Origin: an uncultured Brevundimonas sp.
GTDB taxonomy: Bacteria > Pseudomonadota > Alphaproteobacteria > Caulobacterales > Caulobacteraceae
Direction of reading: 5' to 3'
DNA: 17,803 bases
NCBI RefSeq assembly: GCF_943913055.1
Contig: NZ_CALTWS010000030.1
Location: forward strand, 1 to 17,803
Below are positions 6,575-13,610 of this stretch, one piece after another. The notes below the pieces were generated by a model that was given only the letters and a program-made list of their open reading frames with translations, searched no databases and was not told the DNA's origin. Numbering within the stretch: position 1 is the first letter of the stretch; each line of letters starts with the position of its first letter. The position numbers and the translations under genes were made by a program.

Positions 6575-7781
6575 GCACCGGCGTGAACGTCCGCCCGGCC
6601 TCCCAGGCCTCGACCGCGTCCGACCACTGCTGCGCCATATGCCGTCGCTGCATCTCGAACTCCGCCTTGTTGTAGACGCCGCGCGACGACCGCTCCTCGT
6701 GAGCCAGGCCCTTTTCGATCCAGTCCGAATTGAAGCCCATCTCGTGCAGCAGGGTGGAGGCCGTCCGCCGCAGGTCGTGCACGGTGAACGGCTCCAAAGG
6801 CAGCCTCCGCTTCTTCGCCAGCTCGGCGATGGCGGAGGTCACGCGATTGAAGGTCGCCCGCGACATCGGCGCGTCCGCGTCGTAGCGCGACGGAAGGATG
6901 TATTTGGAGTTCCCCGCGCAGGTCTTCAGGGCGATCAGGATGTCGAGCATCTGGGTCGACAGATAGACGTTGTGGGGCCGGGACCGTTTCATCCGCGCCG
7001 CGGGGATCGACCAGACGGCGTTCTCGAAATCCACTTCTGGCCAGACGCCATCCTGCAGTTCGCTCTTTCGCACCATGCTGAGCAGGATGAACTTCAGCCC
7101 GAGCCGGATGGTCGGCAGGGTCGCCACCTCTCCGAGAAGCCCCAGCATGATGCGGATTTCGCTCGGCGACAGGCTGCGGTCTCGCGGCCGGAAGGTCGCG
7201 ATCGACGCCGGCCCGACGCCGTCCGCCGGATTGTCGATCTTCTCTCCGTGCAGGATCGCCCAGGCGTAGATCTGTTTGACGATGTCGCGCACATGGATCG
7301 CCGTCGCCGGCGCGCCACGGTCCACGATGGTCTTGCAGTGCGCCCGGATGTCGTCGGGAGTGATCTCGCTGAGCAGGCGGTTTCGCCAGTGCGGCAGCAC
7401 CTCGCGATTGAAGATCGACCGGCGCATGTTCCGCGTGCTGTCCGCCATCGGTGCGGTGTCCATCCAACGCTGGGCGACATGCTCGAAGCTGCGCGCCTCT
7501 TTCAGACGACGCTTGGCGCGCTGCTTCTCCAAGGCGGGCGAGACGCCCTCCGCGATGGTCCGCTTGATCTCGAACAGACGTTCCCGCGCCTGCGACAGGC
7601 TCAGACCGCCCCGCCCGTAGCGCCCCAGGGTGAGCGTCTCTCGCCGACCATTGAAGCGGTAGTCGTAGCGGAACGAGATCGCTCCCCCAGGCGAGATGTA
7701 GGCGTACAAGCCGTCCCTGTCGGTACTCTTGTAAGGCTTTGATTTGGGCTTCAAATTCTTCAGAGCGGCATCGGTAAGCAC
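6528..7781 (-). CDS. Tyrosine-type site-specific integrase (DUF4102/P4-type)
   Basis: 417-residue recombinase of a genomic island. Residues 1-90 form the N-terminal arm-DNA-binding domain of the DUF4102 type (LTDAALKNLKPKSKPYKSTDRDGLYAYI... and the TLGRYG motif); about 97-185 the core-binding SAM-like domain; about 205-375 the catalytic domain. All catalytic residues appear present: R238 (MVRKSEL), K265 (ARMKRSRPH), H335 and R338 (VHDLRR), H361 (LAHEERS) and nucleophile Y370 (GVYNKAEF). I chose GTG 7781 because AGGAG lies just upstream; a GTG six codons earlier (7799) has no such site. The gene starts about 290 bp from the 3' end of guaA and runs away from it, as expected for an element inserted there. 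It appears intact. Confidence 0.93.
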   Translation of the reverse strand: MLTDAALKNLKPKSKPYKSTDRDGLYAYISPGGAISFRYDYRFNGRRETLTLGRYGRGGLSLSQARERLFEIKRTIAEGVSPALEKQRAKRRLKEARSFEHVAQRWMDTAPMADSTRNMRRSIFNREVLPHWRNRLLSEITPDDIRAHCKTIVDRGAPATAIHVRDIVKQIYAWAILHGEKIDNPADGVGPASIATFRPRDRSLSPSEIRIMLGLLGEVATLPTIRLGLKFILLSMVRKSELQDGVWPEVDFENAVWSIPAARMKRSRPHNVYLSTQMLDILIALKTCAGNSKYILPSRYDADAPMSRATFNRVTSAIAELAKKRRLPLEPFTVHDLRRTASTLLHEMGFNSDWIEKGLAHEERSSRGVYNKAEFEMQRRHMAQQWSDAVEAWEAGRTFTPVLSVPEGEGPRFDPKF

Positions 7782-7798
7782 GGTAAAATCTCCTCGCA

Positions 7799-7812
7799 CC
7801 GGACAGGTCCGG
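7799..7812. promoter_or_regulatory. Palindrome just upstream of the integrase start
   Basis: CCGGAC-AG-GTCCGG, arms of six bases, 18 bp upstream of the GTG at 7781. Its position fits an operator or leader element for the integrase gene. No clear -10/-35 is visible nearby. Function inferred from position only. Confidence 0.35.
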
Positions 7813-7868
7813 AAATCGGCGGTTCGAGGTCGATATTTTCTCGCCTTTTCAGCGTCTTGCGTGAAAGA

Positions 7869-7943
7869 ATACCGTCATCGGCTCGCCGTGGCCCAGACGG
7901 TATGAGCCGGAATCCACGGGAGCAACGGAGCGCGATACCGTCA
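7869..7943. repeat. Three ATACCGTC repeats (two direct, one inverted), candidate arm or excisionase sites
   Basis: ATACCGTCA occurs at 7869-7877 and 7935-7943, and its reverse complement GACGGTAT at 7896-7903. A second short element, CGGCTC at 7879-7884, recurs inverted as GAGCCG at 7904-7909. Clusters of short repeats in mixed orientation between integrase and insertion site are what arm-type integrase sites or AlpA/Xis sites look like. The repeats are seen directly; the binding role is inferred. Confidence 0.45.
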
Positions 7944-7960
7944 GACAGGTCGGCATCACG

Positions 7961-7993
7961 AAAAAAAGACCCTCCGAAAGGCTCCGAAGGGTC
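7961..7993 (-). terminator. Intrinsic terminator downstream of guaA
   Basis: On the minus strand GACCCTTCGGA pairs with TTCGGAGGGTC (11 pairs, two of them G-T) around a GCCT loop, followed directly by seven T's (7967-7961). It lies 77 nt past the guaA stop and ends the guaB-rsmB-guaA operon, shielding the integrase from read-through. Confidence 0.85.
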
Positions 7994-8070
7994 TCGACAG
8001 AATTCACTTTTGCGTCAGCAACTTATAGCCAATTTCGGAAGCGTTCTCGAAAGCTCCCGAAAGGCCCGAA

Positions 8071-9624
8071 TTATTCCCACTCAATGGTCCCGGGGGGCTT
8101 TGAGGTCACGTCATAGACGACGCGGTTCACGCCTCTGACTTCGTTGACGATTCTCGTCGCGCACTTGCCCAGCACGTCCCAAGGGAACTCGAAAAAATCC
8201 GCCGTCATGCCGTCGGTGGAGGTCACGGCCCGCAGGGCCAAGACTTTTTCATAGGTGCGGGCATCGCCCATGACGCCGACGGTCTTGACCGGCAGCAGGA
8301 CGGCAAAAGCCTGCCAGATCTTGTCGTAGAGACCGGCCTTGCGGATTTCTTCCAGGTAGATGGCGTCCGCCTGTTGCAAGGTTTCGACGGCGTCCGGCGT
8401 GATCTCGCCGGGAATGCGGATGGCCAGACCCGGGCCCGGGAATGGATGGCGGCCGACGAAGGCGTCGCTGAGCCCCAGTTCGCGGCCAAGGGCGCGAACC
8501 TCGTCCTTAAACAGTTCGCGCAAGGGTTCGACCAGTTTCAGCTTCATATAGTCGGGCAGGCCACCAACGTTATGGTGGCTCTTGATGACGTGGGCCTTGC
8601 CGCTGGATGACGACACGCTCTCGATCACGTCGGGATAGAGGGTGCCTTGGGCCAAGAATTCGGCGCCGTCGATCTTGGACGCCTCGCGGTCGAACACCTC
8701 GATGAAGACCCGGCCGATGGTCTTGCGCTTGGTCTCGGGGTCAGATTGCCCGGCAAGCGCCCCAAGAAATTCCTTCGACGCATCAACGTGTATGAGCGGG
8801 ATGTTGTAGTGCTCGCGGAAGAGCGTCGTGACCTGTTTCGCCTCGTCCTTGCGCAGCAGGCCGGTGTCCACGAACACGCAGGTCAGCTGGTCGCCGATCG
8901 CCTCGTGGATCAGCACGGCCGCGACGGACGAATCGACGCCGCCCGACAGGCCGCAGATCACCTTGGCGTCGCCGACCTGTTCGCGGATCTGGGCGATCTT
9001 CTCGTCGCGATAGGCGGCCATGGTCCAGTCGCCCTTCAGCCCGGCGATGCCGTGGGTGAAGTTCTTCAGCATCTGGTGGCCGCGCGGGGTGTGCATGGCC
9101 TCGGGGTGGAATTGCACGCCGTAGAAACGGCGCGCCTCGTCGGCGATCACGGCATAGGGCGAGCCCTCTGACGTGGCGACCACGTCAAAGCCCTGCGGGA
9201 TGGCGACGATCTTGTCGCCGTGGCTCATCCAGACCGTCTCGTCCTCGCCGACGGGAGCCAGGTCGGCCAGCAGGGGCGATGATTTCTGGACGGTGATCTC
9301 GGCGCGACCGAACTCGCGGGTGTGGCCGCCCTCGACCTTGCCGCCCAGTTGCTCGCACATGGTCATCTCGCCGTAGCAGATGCCCAGGACCGGCACGCCG
9401 GCTTCGAAAACGCCTTGCGGTGCGCGGGGGCTGCCCTCCTCATGCACGCTCTCGGGACCGCCGGACAGGATGATGGCGGCGGGCTTCATGGCGGCCAGCG
9501 CCGCCTCGGCCTTCTGGAAGGGATGGATTTCGCAATAGACGCTGGCTTCGCGCAGGCGCCGCGCGATCAGCTGGGTTACCTGGCTGCCGAAATCGACGAT
9601 CAGAACCTTTTGGTGGTCGGTCAT
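8071..9624 (-). CDS. guaA: GMP synthase (glutamine-hydrolysing)
   Basis: Converts XMP to GMP using ATP and glutamine, the last step of GMP synthesis, in the cytoplasm. 517 residues, normal length. The class I glutamine amidotransferase domain comes first (about 1-195): VLIVDFGSQVTQLIARR, the nucleophile C83 in GICYGEM, and H173/E175 in QFHPEAMHT. The ATP pyrophosphatase domain follows with the PP-loop GLSGGVDSS (about 225-233). The C-terminal dimerisation domain ends in DVTSKPPGTIEWE, the strongly conserved GuaA tail. The ATG at 9624 overlaps the rsmB stop (TGATG), so the two are translationally coupled. The frame is open further upstream, but that part is the shadow of rsmB. The 3' end adjoins an integrase module and is a likely island insertion site; the coding end is intact. 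Confidence 0.98.
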   Translation of the reverse strand: MTDHQKVLIVDFGSQVTQLIARRLREASVYCEIHPFQKAEAALAAMKPAAIILSGGPESVHEEGSPRAPQGVFEAGVPVLGICYGEMTMCEQLGGKVEGGHTREFGRAEITVQKSSPLLADLAPVGEDETVWMSHGDKIVAIPQGFDVVATSEGSPYAVIADEARRFYGVQFHPEAMHTPRGHQMLKNFTHGIAGLKGDWTMAAYRDEKIAQIREQVGDAKVICGLSGGVDSSVAAVLIHEAIGDQLTCVFVDTGLLRKDEAKQVTTLFREHYNIPLIHVDASKEFLGALAGQSDPETKRKTIGRVFIEVFDREASKIDGAEFLAQGTLYPDVIESVSSSSGKAHVIKSHHNVGGLPDYMKLKLVEPLRELFKDEVRALGRELGLSDAFVGRHPFPGPGLAIRIPGEITPDAVETLQQADAIYLEEIRKAGLYDKIWQAFAVLLPVKTVGVMGDARTYEKVLALRAVTSTDGMTADFFEFPWDVLGKCATRIVNEVRGVNRVVYDVTSKPPGTIEWE

Positions 9625-11027
9625 CAGGTCCTCTCGTAGAGCGCGATGAAGAAGCCGTCGGTGCCCGTGGAGGCGGGCGACAGGCGCAGGGTGTGGCCGT
9701 TCGCAGCCTTTGCCAGCGTGGCGCGGGCGGCGTCGGTCAGGGTGTGGGTGGCGACCAGATCGGCGACGGCCACTGGACGAAAGCGGGGGTTTGCCGTCTC
9801 GAAGGCCTCGGCCGTGACTTCGTTCTCGGCGCGCAGGACCGAACAGGTCACATAGGCCAGACGACCGCCGGGCTTCACGAGCTGCGCTGCCTGGGACAGG
9901 ATACGCCGTTGCAGGGCATGCAGCCGCTCGACCTCGTCGGCCTTCAGCCGCCAGGCGTCCTCGGGATGCCGCCGCCAGGCGCCCGAGCCGGTACAGGGCG
10001 CATCGACGAAGACCAGATCGGCCTTGCCGTTGAACTCCTCCACCCCGCCGCCATTCTGGCCGATCAGGCGCAGGTCGGCGGCGACGCCGGCCCGGGCCAG
10101 GCGTGGCTGGATGTTGTCGAGCCGCTTCTGCACCACGTCGCAAGCGATCAGACGGACCCCGGATACTGTCGGTTTGGGTGCGGTGGCGGGATCAGCGTCG
10201 CCTACGGGCGACCATCCTGCGGCCCGGGGGGGCGCGGTCGGACCGGACGAGGCGACGGGCAGCGCCAGCATGGCCAGAGCCAAAGTCTTGCCGCCGCCGC
10301 CCGCGCAATAGTCGATCACAATGCTGTCTGGCGTCAGGGACAGGCCAGCTCCGGCCAGCCAGGTCACCAACTGGCTGCCCTCATCCTGAATCTCCACGCG
10401 ACCGCGAATGAAGGCGTCCAGCGCCTGGACGTTCGGGGCCGGTTCGGACGGCAGGCGCAGGCCCACAGCCGACCACGGCATGGGTTCCGGCGTCAGACCG
10501 GCCGCCATCAGCTCTGCTTTCGCGGCCTGCAGCGTCGTCCGCGCGGTGTTGACCCGCAGATCGACCGGGGCGCGCGCCATCAACCCTTGCGCCTGGGTGG
10601 TCCAGTCGTCGCCAAAGGTCGCCTTCAGGTCCTCGACCACAAAGACGGGCAGACCGGCGACGGCACCGTTGGCGTCAGCACCCTCCCCGGCCTCGATCCG
10701 CGCGCGTTCCTGTTTGGACAGCGGGCGTGGGCCATAGCCGTCGCCGGAGTGCAGCGTCTCGATCTCCTCCAGAGAAAGTTGGTCCAGAAACGCCAGCGAG
10801 CCGATCACGAGGGCACGTCCGTCCTCGCGCCCGCCCATGGCGCGCACCAGACGACCCCGCGAGCGCAGCACCAGATAGACCCGCTCGGCGATGGCGCGAC
10901 GGTCCTTGGACCCGGCATAGCGGTTGGTCGTGCCCCAGGCCTTGATGACGACATCGGCGGGCGCGCGCCCTTGCGTGATGCTGTCCAGAATGGAGGCGGC
11001 GGCGACGAGGCGGGCAGCTGGGGTCAA
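9624..11027 (-). CDS. rsmB: 16S rRNA (cytosine-C5) methyltransferase, RsmB/NOP family
   Basis: SAM-dependent RNA m5C methyltransferase of the RsmB type (C967 of 16S rRNA in E. coli). 467 residues from TTG 11027, chosen because it overlaps the stop of the upstream gene (TTGA) and matches the family start (TPAARLVAAASILDSI). The N-terminal NusB-like domain is about 1-130. The catalytic domain has SAM motif I DYCAGGGGKT (239-248), motif IV DAPCTGSGAWRRHP with C345, and motif VI VTCSVLRAENE with nucleophile C395. Odd feature: about 33 residues (258-290, Pro/Ala-rich, including PPRAAGWSPVGDADP) are inserted between motif I and the acidic loop of motif II (ACDV), where most relatives have only a few residues; its DNA contains a perfect palindrome (10197-10212). 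The gene lies between the MAPEG gene and guaA in one operon. Confidence 0.95.
   Translation of the reverse strand: MTPAARLVAAASILDSITQGRAPADVVIKAWGTTNRYAGSKDRRAIAERVYLVLRSRGRLVRAMGGREDGRALVIGSLAFLDQLSLEEIETLHSGDGYGPRPLSKQERARIEAGEGADANGAVAGLPVFVVEDLKATFGDDWTTQAQGLMARAPVDLRVNTARTTLQAAKAELMAAGLTPEPMPWSAVGLRLPSEPAPNVQALDAFIRGRVEIQDEGSQLVTWLAGAGLSLTPDSIVIDYCAGGGGKTLALAMLALPVASSGPTAPPRAAGWSPVGDADPATAPKPTVSGVRLIACDVVQKRLDNIQPRLARAGVAADLRLIGQNGGGVEEFNGKADLVFVDAPCTGSGAWRRHPEDAWRLKADEVERLHALQRRILSQAAQLVKPGGRLAYVTCSVLRAENEVTAEAFETANPRFRPVAVADLVATHTLTDAARATLAKAANGHTLRLSPASTGTDGFFIALYERT
10197..10212. repeat. Palindrome inside the RsmB insertion
   Basis: GTCGCC-TACG-GGCGAC, a perfect six-base stem with a four-base loop, encoding WSPVGD of RsmB. 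It sits centrally in a stretch (about 10158-10256) that looks inserted relative to the protein family. It could be a small repetitive palindromic element that entered in frame; no second copy was noticed in the window. Confidence 0.35.
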
Positions 11028-11434
11028 GAGGATCCGATCAGGGTCAACAGAGGAGCCGCGATCACCATCAACAGCCCGACCAGCGAGACTAGGAAGACGA
11101 CCGTGCGAAGATAGGGCACGCCGAAAGCGTACAGGGGCACATAGACGACGCGGGCCCAGAAATAGAGGGCCGCGCCCCACAGGGTCAGGCCGTCCTGAAC
11201 CCCGATGACATGGGCGATCAGCACCGCGCCGATGAACAGCGGCAGGGTTTCGTAGAGATTGGCCTGGGCGCGTTCGAGACGAGCCGTGACCGGCTTGACC
11301 GGAGGCATATCGCCATCGCGAGGACCAGCATTCCATTTGGGCCCGTACTGCGACGTGCGACCGGCTGCGGGCAGGAAGATCTGCACCACCGCGAGGATCA
11401 GGGTCGCCGACAGATAGATCAGTTCGGTCGTCAC
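11024..11434 (-). CDS. MAPEG-family membrane protein
   Basis: 136 residues from GTG 11434, chosen because AGGGAGGGG lies a few bases upstream; a GTG five codons earlier overlaps the guaB end and has no such site. Four hydrophobic helices are visible (about 3-20, 61-80, 82-102 and 108-132). Between helices 1 and 2 is a soluble loop with the MAPEG pattern (GPKWNAGPRDGD...RLERAQANLYETLPLFIGAVL), including the RAQxNxxE motif of the glutathione-binding family. Bacterial members are usually uncharacterised; some have glutathione transferase or peroxidase activity. It starts 11 nt after guaB and its TGA overlaps the rsmB start, so it is firmly in the purine operon, with no obvious functional link. 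Confidence 0.85.
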   Translation of the reverse strand: MTTELIYLSATLILAVVQIFLPAAGRTSQYGPKWNAGPRDGDMPPVKPVTARLERAQANLYETLPLFIGAVLIAHVIGVQDGLTLWGAALYFWARVVYVPLYAFGVPYLRTVVFLVSLVGLLMVIAAPLLTLIGSS

Positions 11435-11445
11435 GAGCCCCTCCC

Positions 11446-12906
11446 TCACCCTTGCCTGTAGTTCGGCGCTTCGCGGGTGATCATCACGTCGTGGACGTGG
11501 CTTTCACGCAGGCCGGCACCGGTGATGCGCACGAAGCGGGCGCGTTCCTGAAGCTGTGGGATCGTGCCCGCCCCCACATAGCCCATGGCGGCGCGAAGAC
11601 CGCCGACCATCTGGTGCAGGACCGGCGCGATCGGCCCTTTGTAGGGGGTCTGACCCTCGATGCCTTCGGGCACCAGCTTCTGGCTGTCTTCGACTTCCTT
11701 CTGGAAATAGCGGTCGGCCGAGCCGGCCCCCATCGCCCCGACCGAACCCATGCCGCGATACGATTTGTAGGAGCGCCCTTGGTACAGAAAGACCTCGCCG
11801 GGGCTTTCGTCGGTGCCTGCGAACATCGAGCCCATCATGGCCACGCTGGCACCCGCTGCGATGGCCTTGGCCAGGTCGCCCGAATATTTTATGCCGCCGT
11901 CGGCGATGACCGGCGCGCCCGACCCCTTGGCGGCGCGCACCGCCTCCATGATGGCCGTCAGCTGGGGCACGCCGACGCCCGCCACGATGCGGGTGGTGCA
12001 GATGCTGCCCGGTCCGATGCCGACCTTCACGGCGTCGGCACCCGCGTCGATCAGGGCGCGCGCGGCGTCATAGGTGGCCACATTGCCGGCGATCAGCTGG
12101 ATGCGATTGCTCTCGCGCTTGATGCGTTCGACCACGCGGCTGACCTGGGCAGAGTGTCCATGGGCGGTGTCGATAACCACCACATCCGCGCCAGCCTCGG
12201 CCAGCGCCATGGCCCGCTCATAGCCCGCTTCGCCGACGGTCGAGGCGGCACCGACCAACAGTCGGCCCTGGTCGTCCTTGGCCGCATGCGGATGGGCCTG
12301 GGCCTTTTCGATGTCCTTCATCGTGATCAGGCCGGTGGCGCGATAGTCCTCGTCGACCACGATGACCCGCTCGATCTTGCGATCCCGCAGCAGGGCCCGC
12401 GCCTCGTCGCGCCCGGCCCCTTCGCGCACGGTGACCAGATCGCCCGTGGTCATCAGCTCGATGGCCTTGCGGTTCGGGTCGGTGTCGAACCGCATGTCGC
12501 GATTGGTCAGGATGCCGACCAGACGACCGGTCTCGGGATCGACGACCGGAAAGCCGCTGATCTTCTTTCGGGCCACGATCTCGCGGATTTCACCCAGGGT
12601 CGTGCCGGGGTTGATGGTCACCGGATTGATGACCATGCCGCTCTCGAACCGCTTTACCTCGCGGACCTGATCGGCCTGTTCCTGGACCGTCATGTTGCGG
12701 TGAATCACACCCAGCCCACCGGCCTGGGCCATGGCGATGGCCAGCCGGCTTTCGGTGACCGTGTCCATGGCGGACGAGGTCAGCGGGATGTTCAGACTGA
12801 TGTCGCGGGTCAGCTTCGTCGAGACGTCCGCATCTGCGGGCATGATCTCTGACGGGCCGGGTTCCAGCAAAACATCGTCGAAGGTGAGCCCTTCGCGTAT
12901 CTCCAT
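11446..12906 (-). CDS. guaB: Inosine-5'-monophosphate dehydrogenase
   Basis: Oxidises IMP to XMP with NAD, the committed step to GMP. 486 residues, usual length. The barrel starts MEIREGLTFDDVLLEPG and is interrupted by a CBS (Bateman) pair at about 93-205. The catalytic loop GIGPGSICTTR puts the nucleophile at C303; the flap carries the catalytic pair R399/Y400 (ADRYF), and SYRGMGS precedes it. The ATG at 12906 has GGAG upstream; the frame is open further but the family start is here. It is the first gene of guaB-MAPEG-rsmB-guaA, giving both IMP-to-GMP steps in one transcript. A promoter is proposed at 12932-12960. Confidence 0.98.
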   Translation of the reverse strand: MEIREGLTFDDVLLEPGPSEIMPADADVSTKLTRDISLNIPLTSSAMDTVTESRLAIAMAQAGGLGVIHRNMTVQEQADQVREVKRFESGMVINPVTINPGTTLGEIREIVARKKISGFPVVDPETGRLVGILTNRDMRFDTDPNRKAIELMTTGDLVTVREGAGRDEARALLRDRKIERVIVVDEDYRATGLITMKDIEKAQAHPHAAKDDQGRLLVGAASTVGEAGYERAMALAEAGADVVVIDTAHGHSAQVSRVVERIKRESNRIQLIAGNVATYDAARALIDAGADAVKVGIGPGSICTTRIVAGVGVPQLTAIMEAVRAAKGSGAPVIADGGIKYSGDLAKAIAAGASVAMMGSMFAGTDESPGEVFLYQGRSYKSYRGMGSVGAMGAGSADRYFQKEVEDSQKLVPEGIEGQTPYKGPIAPVLHQMVGGLRAAMGYVGAGTIPQLQERARFVRITGAGLRESHVHDVMITREAPNYRQG

Positions 12907-13037
12907 GAGGAGTCTCCGTTTTGCGGGCCGCGTATAACGCCCGTCGGACCGGAACCGCAAGGGCCACGGCGCTCTATAGTGATGATAAAGACTTTTGACT
13001 TGCGCCGCGTGGCCCCGCCCCCACATCTTGAGCACTC
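12907..13037. other. Divergent intergenic region between guaB and the DUF2061 gene
   Basis: 131 nt. Besides the guaB promoter it has an AT-rich island (about 12973-13002) with TATAGT (12975-12980) and GACTT-TT-GACTT (12990-13001). These could serve the plus-strand gene, but no well-spaced -35/-10 pair stands out, and that gene lacks a clear ribosome site. Confidence 0.4.
12932..12960 (-). promoter_or_regulatory. Putative guaB operon promoter
   Basis: On the minus strand TTGCGG (12960-12955), a 17-bp spacer, then TTATAC (12937-12932), about 25 bp before the guaB ATG. Spacing is ideal and the boxes are fair matches to a housekeeping sigma factor. A GANTC methylation site (GAGTC, 12910-12914) lies in the leader. 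No purine riboswitch is recognisable. Confidence 0.5.
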
Positions 13038-13607
13038 ATGGTCCGCGCCATCCTGTCCACCGCCCGTCGCCTCGCGCTGAAGATCGCCAGCTATGGCGCA
13101 ATGCACCTGTTCGTGGCCATTCTGGTGGCCTTCGCCATCACGCGCGACTGGCGACTGGCCCTGGCTGTTGGTTTTGTAGAGCCTTTTTTCCAGACCATCG
13201 CCTATTCGATCCACGACCGCGTCTGGCACCGGGTCGAGCGACGCGGCATGCTAACGGGAGTGGAAGAGGCGTCCGAGGCCTTCACCGCCCGCCTGGGCAT
13301 GATGACGCCCGAGGAACAGACCCGCGCGCATGGCCATGGCCACGGTTTCGGCTCCCATGCGGGCCACAGCCACGTCCTGCCCCGCTCGTTCAAGCAGATC
13401 GCGGCCAAGACGGTGACCTATGGCGTGATGCACTTTGCCGTGGCGGTGCTGGTCGCCTTCGCCCTGACCCGCGACTGGCGGCTGGCTTTGGCCATCGGCA
13501 CGATCGAGCCGCTGGTTCAGACCCTGTTCTTCACGGTGCACGATCGGATCTGGACGCGGATCGAGGCCAGGAAGGCCCGGCGTGCGGCCGAACTGGCCGA
13601 GGTCTGA
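13038..13607 (+). CDS. Tandem DUF2061 membrane protein with His-rich linker
   Basis: 189 residues made of two DUF2061 copies. Copy 1 (about 10-68) contains KIASYGAMHLFVAILVAFAI-TRDWRLALAVGFVEPFFQT...HDRVWHR; copy 2 (about 119-177) repeats this almost word for word (KTVTYGVMHFAVAVLVAFAL-TRDWRLALAIGTIEPLVQT...HDRIWTR). Each copy forms two membrane helices. They are joined by a soluble linker with HGHGHGFGSHAGHSH (98-112), a potential metal-binding patch. DUF2061 has no established function. Many members carry one copy, so this looks like an internal duplication. The start has only a weak ribosome site. It ends 3 nt before rlmE, tail to tail. Confidence 0.85.
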   Translation: MVRAILSTARRLALKIASYGAMHLFVAILVAFAITRDWRLALAVGFVEPFFQTIAYSIHDRVWHRVERRGMLTGVEEASEAFTARLGMMTPEEQTRAHGHGHGFGSHAGHSHVLPRSFKQIAAKTVTYGVMHFAVAVLVAFALTRDWRLALAIGTIEPLVQTLFFTVHDRIWTRIEARKARRAAELAEV

Positions 13608-13610
13608 GAC

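Larger units (their letters stand above)
7782..8070. other. Non-coding island end between integrase and guaA (probable attachment region)
   Basis: 289 nt without a convincing gene. From left to right it holds a palindrome at 7799-7812, three copies of ATACCGTC in both orientations (7869-7943), the guaA terminator (7961-7993) and a 77-nt stretch up to the guaA stop. It is less GC-rich than its surroundings, and 8043-8068 (CTCGAAAGCTCCCGAAAGG and following) resembles the terminator stem. The crossover site of the island is probably here or in the last codons of guaA. No second copy of the guaA end is visible in the window, so the other attachment site must lie beyond position 1 if this is correct. 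Confidence 0.5.

Noticed and set aside
7857..8138. Small plus-strand frame across the island end
   Set aside because: It runs through the guaA terminator and the repeats, into the guaA 3' end on the opposite strand, with no ribosome site or recognisable sequence.
9625..10143. Upstream extension of guaA, suggesting a fusion
   Set aside because: The extension is another frame of rsmB; GuaA sequence begins at ATG 9624 with the expected family N-terminus.
11028..11336. Longer RsmB start
   Set aside because: The upstream part overlaps the MAPEG gene and has no RsmB similarity; TTG 11027 overlaps the MAPEG stop and matches the family start.
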